A DNA stretch of 64,000 bases from Pseudomonas gingeri (GTDB lineage: Bacteria > Pseudomonadota > Gammaproteobacteria > Pseudomonadales > Pseudomonadaceae), in contig NZ_JACAQA010000032.1 of assembly GCF_013385425.1 (NCBI RefSeq), forward strand, positions 63,867 through 127,866, in the 5' to 3' direction. A program made the translations under genes and the position numbers. Below, one piece after another: positions 44,867 through 53,330 of the stretch. Each line of letters begins with the position of its first letter. Position 1 is the stretch's first letter. The notes under the pieces were generated by a model. That model was not told where the DNA came from. It did not search any database and saw nothing but the letters and a program-made list of their open reading frames with translations.

Positions 44867-45400
44867 TTGAAGCTGCTGATTCTCGATCGGGACGGGGTGA
44901 TCAACCAGGACTCCGACGCCTACATCAAGTCGGTGGAGGAATGGATTCCGCTCCCCGGCGCGATCGAAGCCATCGCGCAGTTGAGCAGGGCCGGTTGGAC
45001 GGTGGCGGTGGCCACCAACCAGTCCGGCATTGCTCGCGGCTACTACGACATCGCCACCCTGGAAGCCATGCACGAGCGCCTGCGTTCGCTGGTGGCGCAA
45101 CAGGGCGGTACGCTGGGGCTGGTGGTGTATTGCCCGCACGGGCCGGATGAGGGTTGCGCCTGTCGCAAACCCAAGCCCGGCATGTTGCGTACCATCGCCG
45201 AGCATTACGGGGTGTCGTTGGCTAGTCTATGGTTTGTCGGCGACACCCTCGGTGACTTGGAGGCGGCGCGGGCCGTCGACTGTCAGCCTGTTTTGGTAAA
45301 AACCGGTAAAGGCGAAAAGACACTGGGTAAAACCCTGCCGGTGGGCACCCTGGTTTTTGACGATCTGGCGGCGGTTGCCGCAGAACTTATCCACAACTGA
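44867..45400 (+). CDS. gmhB: D-glycero-beta-D-manno-heptose-1,7-bisphosphate 7-phosphatase
   Basis: 177 aa with a TTG start at 44867 (GAGGG upstream). HAD phosphatase for the LPS inner-core heptose precursor. Motif I LDRDGVIN (residues 5-12), the zinc loop with CPHG and CACRKPKPG (about 88-105), and motif IV VGDTLGDLEAA (about 124-134) are present. Follows glyS closely and precedes plsC, as in P. aeruginosa. A DnaA box overlaps the stop region. Confidence 0.96.
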   Translation: MKLLILDRDGVINQDSDAYIKSVEEWIPLPGAIEAIAQLSRAGWTVAVATNQSGIARGYYDIATLEAMHERLRSLVAQQGGTLGLVVYCPHGPDEGCACRKPKPGMLRTIAEHYGVSLASLWFVGDTLGDLEAARAVDCQPVLVKTGKGEKTLGKTLPVGTLVFDDLAAVAAELIHN

Positions 45401-45481
45401 AGCTCTTCTGACCTCCTGACCAAGGACTGTTCGGGAAGCGCTTTTTATAGGCGGGCAATGCCCGCAACGGTAAATGCCGCT

Positions 45482-46252
45482 ATGTCGATCCTGCAGGCCA
45501 TCAGAACCTTTTTCTTTTACCTGCTGCTGGGCACCAGTTCGCTGTTGTGGTGCTCCCTGAGCTTTTTTATCGCGCCGTTCCTGCCGTTCAAGGCACGTTA
45601 TCGCTTTATCAATGTGTACTGGTGCCGTTGTGCCCTGTGGCTGACCAAGGTCTTCCTCGGCATCACGGTCGATATCCAGGGCGCGGAGAATGTGCCCGAG
45701 CGCCCTTGCGTGATTCTGTCGAATCACCAGAGCACCTGGGAAACCTTCTTCCTCTCGGCCTATTTCTCGCCATTGAGCCAGGTGCTCAAGCGTGAGTTGC
45801 TGTATGTGCCGTTCTTCGGCTGGGCCATGGCCATGCTGCGGCCGATCGCCATTGACCGGGACAACCCGAAGGCAGCGCTCAAGCATGTGGCGAAAAAGGG
45901 CGACGAGTTGCTCAAGGACAATGTCTGGGTGCTGATCTTCCCGGAAGGCACCCGTGTGCCGTTCGGAACGGTCGGCAAGTTCTCCCGGGGCGGTACGGCA
46001 CTGGCGGTAAACGCCGATCTGCCGGTGCTGCCGATTGCCCACAACGCCGGCAAGTTCTGGCCGAAGACCGGCTGGCTGAAGAAACCCGGCACCATCACGG
46101 TGGTGATCGGCAAGCCGATGATGGCCGAGGGCAGCGGGCCACGGGCGATTGCCGAGCTCAATGACCGGGTCCAGGCCTGGAACGAGCAGACCCAGCGGGA
46201 CATGGGCTCATTGCCGCCGGCGCCGGCGGTAGAGACGCCTGTCGCCATTTGA
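45482..46252 (+). CDS. plsC: 1-acyl-sn-glycerol-3-phosphate acyltransferase
   Basis: 256 aa from ATG 45482 (MSILQAIRTFFFYLLLG); an ATG at 45458 in the same frame is possible. Makes phosphatidic acid in the inner membrane. Two N-terminal hydrophobic stretches, catalytic SNHQSTWETFF (HX4E variant, about residue 76) and FPEGTR (about 150). In P. aeruginosa the next gene is gyrB; here a terminator and REP pair follow, then unrelated genes. Confidence 0.92.
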   Translation: MSILQAIRTFFFYLLLGTSSLLWCSLSFFIAPFLPFKARYRFINVYWCRCALWLTKVFLGITVDIQGAENVPERPCVILSNHQSTWETFFLSAYFSPLSQVLKRELLYVPFFGWAMAMLRPIAIDRDNPKAALKHVAKKGDELLKDNVWVLIFPEGTRVPFGTVGKFSRGGTALAVNADLPVLPIAHNAGKFWPKTGWLKKPGTITVVIGKPMMAEGSGPRAIAELNDRVQAWNEQTQRDMGSLPPAPAVETPVAI

Positions 46253-46383
46253 TGGGACTGTGGATAACTTGTGCACAAGATTTTGATTTCTTTCAGAAAT
46301 ACGATGTAAGCATATGATTTTATTGCTTATTTCTCTGTATGACTTTCTGTTGTAAATCGTGCATAAGTTTTTTCGGGCGATAA

Positions 46384-46409
46384 AAAAACCGGCTTTGATG
46401 CCGGTTTTT
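46384..46409. terminator. Rho-independent terminator after plsC
   Basis: AAAAACCGGC-TTTGAT-GCCGGTTTTT, a perfect 10-bp stem with A and T runs on both sides, so it can work in both directions. Confidence 0.92.
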
Positions 46410-46479
46410 CAAACTGAAATAGGGTCCACCGCTCGACGCTCGATTAGCGACGAAGAGGCCTTTGAGATCGCCACAACCC

Positions 46480-46554
46480 TGTAGGAGCCTGGCTTGCCAG
46501 CGAAGGGGCCCGCAAGGACGCTAAAAGCTTCGCGGGCAAGCCCTGCGCCTACAG
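46480..46554. repeat. REP doublet near the MHS transporter 3' end
   Basis: Elements at about 46480-46511 (+) and 46527-46554 (-) with TGTAGGAGC ends (the second has one change, TGTAGGCGC). The stems match the GCTTGCCAGCGAAG and TTCGCGGGCAAGCCC subtypes seen near the SulP gene. Confidence 0.85.
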
Positions 46555-46586
46555 GTTTCGTGGTGTCTGCAAAGTCGTCGGCAACC

Positions 46587-48209
46587 TCAGACCTTGTCCA
46601 GATCCACGCCCTTGGTTTCCTTCAGGCAGAACAACCCCACCACCAGGCTGACTCCGGTGACCAGCACCGGGTACCACAGCCCATAGAAGATATCCCCGGT
46701 GTAGACCACCAGCGCAAAGGACACCGTGGGCAGGAACCCGCCGAACCAGCCGTTGCCGATATGGTAGGGCAGCGACATGGAGGTGTAGCGGATGCGCGTC
46801 GGGAACAGCTCGACCATCACCGCCGCCAGCGGGCCATAGGTCATGGTGGCAATCAGAATCAGCAAGACGATCAGCAGCACCACCATCGGCTCATTCACTG
46901 ACGCGCTATCGGCCTTGGCCGGATAACCCGCCGTGGTGATTGCCGAACGCATCGCCGCTTCGTCGTACCCGCTGATCTTCTGTTCTCCCACCGAGACCGT
47001 CACATTCGTCCCCGGTGCCGCGGCTTGCGAGCTGTAGGGCAAGCCCTGCTTGACCAGGAAGGTCTTGACCTTGTCGCACGGGCTGTCGAAACGCGCCTTG
47101 CCCACCGGGTCGAACTGGAAGGTGCAGCTCGCCGGATCGGCCAGCACCACGATCGGTGCCTGGCGGCTGGCCGCGTCGATCTGCGGATTGGCGTAATGGC
47201 TCAAGGCTTTGAACAGCGGGAAATAACACACGGTCGCCAGCAACAGGCCGAACATCAGGATCGGCTTGCGACCGATCTTGTCCGACAGCCAGCCGAACAG
47301 CACAAAGAACGGCGCACCGATCACCACGCTGATGATCAGCAGGGTATTGGCCTGGGTCGGGTCCATCTTGAGCATCTGGGTCATGAAGAACAGCACGTAG
47401 AACTGCGCGGTGTAGAAGGTCACCGCCTGCCCGGCGTTGATGCTGAAGAGGGCGGTCAGGACGATCTTCAGATTCTGCCAGGAGCCGAAGGATTCACGGA
47501 TCGGCGAGCGGCTGACCTTGCCCTGGGCCTTCATTTTCACGAAGGCCGGCGACTCGTGCATGCTCAGGCGGATCCAGGTGGAAATCGCCAGCAGGAAGAT
47601 CGACAGCAGGAACGGCAGGCGCCAGCCCCAGACTTCGAACTGATCGCCACTGATATAACGGCTGGCGAGTACCACCAGCAGGGACAGCAGCAGGCCCAGG
47701 GTCGCGGTGGATTGAATCCAGCCGGTATACGAACCGCGTTTGCCGGTCGGCGCGTGCTCGGCCACGTAAGTCGCGGCGCCGCCGTATTCACCGCCGAGCG
47801 CCAGGCCCTGGAGCATGCGCAGCAGGACCAGGATGATCGGCGCGGCGATGCCGATGCTGGTGTAGGTCGGCAACAGGCCGACGGCAAAGGTGGAAAGGCC
47901 CATCAGGATGATGGTCATGAGGAAGGTGTATTTGCGCCCGATCATATCCCCCAGGCGCCCGAATACCAGGGCGCCGAAAGGCCGGACCAGGAAGCCCGCG
48001 GCAAAGGCCATGAGGGCGAAGATAAACGCCGTGGTGTCGTTGACCCCTGCAAAGAACTGCTTGCTGATCACGGCCGCCAGGGCGCCATAGAGAAAAAAGT
48101 CATACCACTCGAAAACCGTCCCGAGGGATGACGCAAAAATGATCTTTCGTTCTTCCCGGCCGGTGTTCGCAATAACGCGCACGGGCTGTTGCTCGATGTA
48201 GTCCGACAT
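46587..48209 (-). CDS. MHS-family MFS transporter (metabolite:H+ symporter)
   Basis: 540 aa, 12 predicted helices. The N-terminus ASSLGTVFEWYDFFLYG (about residues 27-43) and GRLGDMIGRKYTF (about 85-97) are the marks of the MHS group (proline/betaine, alpha-ketoglutarate, shikimate carriers). An insert of about 90 residues between helices 8 and 9 (about 355-440) contains two Cys and may be exposed to the periplasm; it is longer than in typical members. Upstream on the same strand is a GMC dehydrogenase, so it may import the alcohol that enzyme oxidises. Substrate unknown. Confidence 0.87.
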   Translation of the reverse strand: MSDYIEQQPVRVIANTGREERKIIFASSLGTVFEWYDFFLYGALAAVISKQFFAGVNDTTAFIFALMAFAAGFLVRPFGALVFGRLGDMIGRKYTFLMTIILMGLSTFAVGLLPTYTSIGIAAPIILVLLRMLQGLALGGEYGGAATYVAEHAPTGKRGSYTGWIQSTATLGLLLSLLVVLASRYISGDQFEVWGWRLPFLLSIFLLAISTWIRLSMHESPAFVKMKAQGKVSRSPIRESFGSWQNLKIVLTALFSINAGQAVTFYTAQFYVLFFMTQMLKMDPTQANTLLIISVVIGAPFFVLFGWLSDKIGRKPILMFGLLLATVCYFPLFKALSHYANPQIDAASRQAPIVVLADPASCTFQFDPVGKARFDSPCDKVKTFLVKQGLPYSSQAAAPGTNVTVSVGEQKISGYDEAAMRSAITTAGYPAKADSASVNEPMVVLLIVLLILIATMTYGPLAAVMVELFPTRIRYTSMSLPYHIGNGWFGGFLPTVSFALVVYTGDIFYGLWYPVLVTGVSLVVGLFCLKETKGVDLDKV

Positions 48210-48310
48210 TTGCCATGTCCTCGGCCCTGGGGGCCACAGTGATTATTGTTGTTGTTCCACTGTGGATTCCGGCTGACCGCCACCGGAATCCGCTTTTTGC
48301 TGTATGGATG

Positions 48311-49960
48311 CTAGGTGCCCGCCGGGATCTGCGCTGCTTGAATATCAGAAATGGCCGAGACATCCGCCAGAATCATCTGCGCCGCCTTCTCGGCAATCAT
48401 CACCGTCGGCGAACAGGTATTGCCGGAGACGATGTTCGGCATGATCGACGCATCGGCAACCCGCAACCCCGGCACGCCGTGCACCCGCAGCCGGGCATCC
48501 ACCACATCCAGCGCGCCATTGCCCATCCGGCAGGTGCCCACCGGGTGAAAGATCGTCGTACCGATCCGCGCGGCCGCCTCATGCAACTGTTCTTCGGTTT
48601 GCAGCGCCGCCCCGGGCAGGTATTCCTCGGGTTTGAAGCGTCGCAGGGCAGGGGAGTCGACAATGCGCCGGGTCAGCCGGATCGCCTCGGCCGCGACTTT
48701 CAGATCCTCGGGATCGCTCAGGTAATTCGGATCGATCAAGGGCGCCACATCGGGATCAACCGAACGAATATCGATCCGCCCCCGGCTCAAGGGGCGCAGG
48801 TTGCATACCGAAGCGGTGAAGGCCGGGAACCGATGCAGCGGTTCGCCGAAGCGCTCCAGCGACAAGGGCTGCACGTGGTACTGCAAATTGGCCGAGGCCC
48901 GCTCCGGCGAGGACTTCACGAACGCCCCCAACTGGCTGGGAGCCATGGCCAACGGACCACTGCGGTCGTAGAGATAACGCAGGCCCATGCCGACTTTGCC
49001 CCACAGGCTATTGGCGACCTGGTTGAGGGTGCGGGCATTGCTGAGTTTGTAGATCAGGCGCAATTGCAGATGGTCCTGCAGATTGCCGCCGACACCCGGC
49101 AGTTCGTGACGCACCGCGATGCCGAGGTTTTCCAGCAAGGGTCGCGGGCCGATGCCCGAACGCTGGAGAATGCCGGGAGAACCGACCGAACCGGCGCACA
49201 GGACAATCTCGCGCCGAACATTGAACACATGTTCCTCACCCTGCCAGCGCGCGACGACGGCACAGGCGCGGCCGTTTTCCAGGTTCACCCGGTCAACCTG
49301 GACACCGGTCAGGATCGTCAGGTTGGGACGCTTGAGGATTGGCCGCAAAAAAGCTTTCGACGAATTCCAGCGCACACCGGAACGCTGGTTGACCTGAAAG
49401 TATCCACAGCCCTGATTATCGCCCGCGTTGAAATCGCTGACGCTGGCAATACCGTTTTCTGCGGCGGCATCGCGGAAGGCATCGAGGATAGGCCAGGAAT
49501 AGCGCTGCTGTTCGACCCGCCACTCGCCCTGGTCGCTGTGGAATTCGCTGGCACCGCCAAAATGGTTTTCGCTGCGCTTGAACAACGGCAGGACATCGTT
49601 CCAGGCCCAGCCCGGATTACCTTGCGCGGCCCAGCGATCATAGTCGCCGGCCTGGCCACGCATATAGATCATGCCATTGATCGACGAGCTGCCGCCCAGC
49701 ACCTTGCCGCGCGGGTAGCCGAGGCTGCGACCTTGCAGGCCGGGTTGCGCTTCGGTCTTGAAGCACCAGTCGGTACGGGGATTGCCGATGCAGTAGAGAT
49801 ACCCCACCGGCACATGAATCCAGGGGTAGTTATCCTGGCCGCCGGCTTCGAGCAGCAGGACATTTTTCTGCGGGTCGGCGGACAGCCGATTGGCCAGCAC
49901 ACAGCCAGCGGGCCCGGCACCGACTATCACGTAGTCATAGGGCAGGTGGGCGGATGACAT
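48311..49960 (-). CDS. GMC-family alcohol/choline dehydrogenase-like flavoprotein
   Basis: 549 aa from ATG 49960 (GAGG 6 bases upstream). FAD motif VIVGAGPAGCVLANRLS (about residues 12-28) and GMC signature 1 GKVLGGSSSINGMIYMRG (about 84-101); the C-terminal catalytic His is in FHPVGTCRMG (about 470-479). It resembles choline dehydrogenase BetA and other primary-alcohol dehydrogenases; with no betB/betI beside it, choline is not a safe assignment. Divergent from a LysR gene and upstream of the MHS carrier: likely one catabolic unit. Confidence 0.87.
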   Translation of the reverse strand: MSSAHLPYDYVIVGAGPAGCVLANRLSADPQKNVLLLEAGGQDNYPWIHVPVGYLYCIGNPRTDWCFKTEAQPGLQGRSLGYPRGKVLGGSSSINGMIYMRGQAGDYDRWAAQGNPGWAWNDVLPLFKRSENHFGGASEFHSDQGEWRVEQQRYSWPILDAFRDAAAENGIASVSDFNAGDNQGCGYFQVNQRSGVRWNSSKAFLRPILKRPNLTILTGVQVDRVNLENGRACAVVARWQGEEHVFNVRREIVLCAGSVGSPGILQRSGIGPRPLLENLGIAVRHELPGVGGNLQDHLQLRLIYKLSNARTLNQVANSLWGKVGMGLRYLYDRSGPLAMAPSQLGAFVKSSPERASANLQYHVQPLSLERFGEPLHRFPAFTASVCNLRPLSRGRIDIRSVDPDVAPLIDPNYLSDPEDLKVAAEAIRLTRRIVDSPALRRFKPEEYLPGAALQTEEQLHEAAARIGTTIFHPVGTCRMGNGALDVVDARLRVHGVPGLRVADASIMPNIVSGNTCSPTVMIAEKAAQMILADVSAISDIQAAQIPAGT

Positions 49961-50097
49961 AGGCAACCTCGCCTTTTTTATTGTTCTTGTCTCCCTTCAT
50001 GTTATTGATTAGTTTCGAGATGAAAACCTTCGTTTTTGCGCAAGTACTGTGCGTTTTCAAGCAAGGCCGTGAACCCCGTGATTCACAAGGAAGCCCC

Positions 50098-50985
50098 ATG
50101 TTCGACTGGAACGACCTGCGTTTTTTTCTCGAGCTGCAGCGCAGCGGACGTCTGCTGACCGCGGCCAAGCGCCTGAACACCACCCACAGCACCGTGGCCC
50201 GGCATATCGAGACCATCGAGCAGAGCCTGGGCACCGCGCTGTTTGTCCAGCATGCCCAGGGCTACGAACTGACGCCCTCGGGCCAGGCCTTGCTCAAGCA
50301 TGCCGAGGCCATGGAAAACGTTGCCTTGCTGGCCCAGGAGGAAATCACCCAGGCCATCGCGCCCCTGGGCAAGATTCGCCTGGGAGTGACCGAAGGGATC
50401 GGCATCATGTTTCTCACCCCGCGCATGGGCAGCCTGTACGAACGTTATCCGGGACTGGAAGTGGAACTGGTGGCAGTGCCGCGTTTCGTCAGCATCCTCA
50501 ACCGCGAGGCGGAAATCAGCATCCACCTTGACCGACCGAATGCCGACCTGTTGATCACTCGCAAACTGACCGACTATCGCCTGGCGCTGTATGCCAGCCC
50601 GGACTACCTCGCCCGGGCGCCGACCTTGCAGCACCGGGATGATCTGTCGCAGCACAACTGGATCGGCTATGTCGACGACCTGCTGTTCAGCGAGGAGCTG
50701 CTGTTCCTCAACAACTTCTGCCGCACACCGAATGTGATTTTTCGCAGCACCAGCGTCATAGCCCAGCAACAGGCGGCGCGGGCCGGGCTGGGCATTGCGG
50801 TATTACCCAACTATATGGCCAAGGGCGACCCGCAGCTGGTGCGCGTGCTCCCGGAGGAGACCATCCAGCGCAGCTACTGGATCAGCACCCGACGGGAATT
50901 GCACAAGTCCGTGCGCTTGCGGGTGGTGTGGGATTTTCTGCTGGCATTGTGTGCGAGTGAGCAGGGTGTGTTGCTATCGCAATAA
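50098..50985 (+). CDS. LysR-type transcriptional regulator
   Basis: 295 aa from ATG 50098 (AAGGA upstream). Helix-turn-helix FLELQRSGRLLTAAKRLNTTHSTVARHI is read at about residues 9-36, then a LysR effector domain. Divergent from the GMC gene across 137 AT-rich bases; it probably controls the GMC-MHS pair. The inducer is unknown. Confidence 0.87.
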   Translation: MFDWNDLRFFLELQRSGRLLTAAKRLNTTHSTVARHIETIEQSLGTALFVQHAQGYELTPSGQALLKHAEAMENVALLAQEEITQAIAPLGKIRLGVTEGIGIMFLTPRMGSLYERYPGLEVELVAVPRFVSILNREAEISIHLDRPNADLLITRKLTDYRLALYASPDYLARAPTLQHRDDLSQHNWIGYVDDLLFSEELLFLNNFCRTPNVIFRSTSVIAQQQAARAGLGIAVLPNYMAKGDPQLVRVLPEETIQRSYWISTRRELHKSVRLRVVWDFLLALCASEQGVLLSQ

Positions 50986-51096
50986 GAAGCGTATTCGGCC
51001 AACTACTGTGCATCATTGACAGTCAGGAGCTGCCAACCTAGACTTTGCGCCAAGTGGACTGGGGGATCCTGGTCGGCGTCGTAGCCTCGGTGAGTT

Positions 51097-51969
51097 TCAT
51101 CGGGGCTTTTCGCTTTCTAGAGTAGGAAAAATCTTCAGCCCCCAATTTTCAAACCCTGCTCCCGCGTTCTCCCGGCCACCACTGCAGTAGAACTTTCGCT
51201 TGAGCACATCGAACGCTCGGTTCTCTTGCCCTGCGCGTAATACGCTCATTCCAATCGGCCTGGCAACAAGATCAGCCAATTGCAAGCCGGTGGAATTAAC
51301 TTGTTTGGTTGCAAAAATTATTTCAAAGGGAAGTTGTATATTCAACTTATTGGCGGCGTCGCACATACGGCGAAACTCCAACTCTAATTCGTTATCTTCC
51401 TTTTTCCCTCTACGCTCAAAAATGACGTGCGTTAAAACGCCAGTCTGTCGCTTTTCCTCTAAAAGCTCGTAAAGGGTCTCCAGACAGAAGCCCAGCGCCA
51501 GATGGTAGGGGTTCTGGCTAGTACCCTGCTTTTCGCGCAACCTCATCTTATCAACCACGCAACTGATCAATATGAAGTTACTCGTATCAATGATGCTGGT
51601 CAGTTCGTCGAGGAATTCGTTTTTATGTTGTCGCGAGACAAACAAACTGGAAAAAGCGCCTTTTTCTTTTCGTATTTCCAACTCATGAAGCCCAATTAAA
51701 TCATGCCCCATGTGGTTGAATTTGAATTTTTGCAAGGCAGGAATTACCGTCTCGCAGTAGTATCGCTTATGAAATATGCAAAAAGCCAGTACCAACATTG
51801 GATAATTTGCGTCTAGCCTCTGCATTCCATGATCACCGCTTTCGTCAACGTAAACGATAAAGTCACTATATTTCCCAGACACTGTAGGTAATTTCCCAAG
51901 ACCAAACTCTGACTTACTTTCTCGTTCAAAGAGAGGGAGTTTTTTGGAGGGCAAGGTAGTATTTGACAT
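51097..51969 (-). CDS. DUF3800-domain protein, probably acquired
   Basis: 290 aa from ATG 51969 (GTG at 52008 is an in-frame alternative). The family hallmark YVDESGDHG lies at residues 40-48 and a C-terminal LQLADLVARPIGM near 245. DUF3800 has an RNase H-like fold with acidic active-site residues; the molecular function is unknown, but such genes often sit in mobile or defence regions. Base use differs from the neighbours: many A/T third positions and runs such as TTTTTGGAGGG. It stands alone between a LysR gene and the YjbE-like gene (28 bases from the latter's stop), which suggests insertion. Confidence 0.85.
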   Translation of the reverse strand: MSNTTLPSKKLPLFERESKSEFGLGKLPTVSGKYSDFIVYVDESGDHGMQRLDANYPMLVLAFCIFHKRYYCETVIPALQKFKFNHMGHDLIGLHELEIRKEKGAFSSLFVSRQHKNEFLDELTSIIDTSNFILISCVVDKMRLREKQGTSQNPYHLALGFCLETLYELLEEKRQTGVLTHVIFERRGKKEDNELELEFRRMCDAANKLNIQLPFEIIFATKQVNSTGLQLADLVARPIGMSVLRAGQENRAFDVLKRKFYCSGGRENAGAGFENWGLKIFPTLESEKPR

Positions 51970-52036
51970 CGAGTGATCGCTCCCCTGATTTTTCTTCAAG
52001 TGGAACACACTCTCAGTTCCTGCCCACCTCGATCAC

Positions 52037-53305
52037 CTAGTCTTTTTTGAAACAAACCATTTGCGAAAAGCTCCCCCCATTGATACGAATGGAGGTGGCA
52101 TCGTCATTGGTAATTTCCTGGGGCGGCGTAAAGCCGAGCATCGACGAGGCCCGGGTTGAATTGATCCACTCCAGCCGGCCCTTGATCAGGGCGCCATCAA
52201 GCGAACCGGCGCTGCTGTGGATACGCACGGTGTCCTTGCCATGCTGGTAGAAGAAGACGAACGGCCCGTTCAAACCAGGACACTCGTAGCTGCTCAACAG
52301 CCTGGGCGTCGGCATGTAGCCGCTCTTGATGATGCCGACATAGATCACCGAATAACCGATATACCCCAGCAACGGAACCGCCGCCAACGCCCCGACCCAG
52401 TACCATCGGCGCTTGCGGCTCAGTTCGTCCGGCACAGGCTCGACAGGCGAGTTATCCACAGGCAGGACCGTCTCGGGAGGGAGCAACTCGGCGGACAGGG
52501 GCTCACGCCCCCCGGAAATATCCTCCTGCGCTTCAACCACCCGAACCACGCTGGCCACCATCGGTTCGGCGAGCACAGGCTCATCCATGCGGGCATGGCG
52601 CAAAACCGGCTCGGGCCTGGGCAGCAAACGCAGGTTGCGCTGGATGATCCGGCTCTCCACCAACACAAAAATCGCACAGGCCAGCGGCATCGCCAACACC
52701 AGGCCCGGTGCCTGGGTCGCCACCCAATCGGCGATCAGCGGGTCGGACATGCCGATATCCCCGGCGACCCAGCCCAACAAGGCACCGCCCGCCGGGATCA
52801 ACCAGGGATAACGCTTGAACAACCCGGTCACAAACAAACTGCCGTACATCAACATCGGGATGCTCAGCAGCAACCCCAGCACCAGAATCCCGATGTTGTC
52901 CTGGGCGACGGCGGCCAGGGCCACCACATTGTCCAGGCTCATGGTCAGGTCGGCAAAGACGATAAGCCCGACCACCGACCAGAGCGTCGACCCCGAACGC
53001 TGCGGCAAGTGTTCGGCGTCTTCTTCCCCCACCAACAACTTGATGGCAATGACTACCAGCGCGACCATGCCTGCCAGTTTCAGGCAAGGCACCTTGAGCA
53101 ACAGGCTGATCACCGAGGTGAACAGGATCCGCAACCCGACCGCCACGCCCATCCCGGCGAACAGCGCCTGGCGCATCTGCCGGGCCGGCAGGTGGCGGCA
53201 GGCCAGGGCGATGACCACGGCATTATCGCCGCTCAGCAGCAGGTCGAGCAGGAACACCTGCAACGTCAGGTTGATCCCCTGCATACCGGTATCCAAGCCG
53301 ATCAT
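52037..53305 (-). CDS. YjbE/TerC-family membrane protein with an extra C-terminal domain
   Basis: 422 aa. Residues about 1-225 are the TerC/YjbE integral-membrane domain: LDLLLSGDNAVVIALA near residue 20 and FADLTMSLDNVVALAAVA near 120, the two motifs with acidic residues proposed to bind metal ions. Then a Pro/Glu-rich linker (about 230-300), another membrane helix (YWVGALAAVPLLGYIGYSVIY), and a C-terminal segment of about 100 residues with two Cys that I do not recognise. The usual YjbE length is about 220-240 aa, so this is a fusion. The downstream gene is DUF3800. Confidence 0.83.
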   Translation of the reverse strand: MIGLDTGMQGINLTLQVFLLDLLLSGDNAVVIALACRHLPARQMRQALFAGMGVAVGLRILFTSVISLLLKVPCLKLAGMVALVVIAIKLLVGEEDAEHLPQRSGSTLWSVVGLIVFADLTMSLDNVVALAAVAQDNIGILVLGLLLSIPMLMYGSLFVTGLFKRYPWLIPAGGALLGWVAGDIGMSDPLIADWVATQAPGLVLAMPLACAIFVLVESRIIQRNLRLLPRPEPVLRHARMDEPVLAEPMVASVVRVVEAQEDISGGREPLSAELLPPETVLPVDNSPVEPVPDELSRKRRWYWVGALAAVPLLGYIGYSVIYVGIIKSGYMPTPRLLSSYECPGLNGPFVFFYQHGKDTVRIHSSAGSLDGALIKGRLEWINSTRASSMLGFTPPQEITNDDATSIRINGGSFSQMVCFKKD

Positions 53306-53330
53306 CTTGCCGCTCCCGCAACCATCGTCA

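Larger units (their letters stand above)
46253..46586. other. Gene-free gap at the junction between the core and accessory blocks
   Basis: 334 bases without a gene between convergent plsC and the MHS transporter. It holds a DnaA box (46259-46267), an AT-rich stretch, the plsC terminator (46384-46409) and a REP doublet (46480-46554). No att-like duplication or integrase remnant was seen. Confidence 0.7.
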
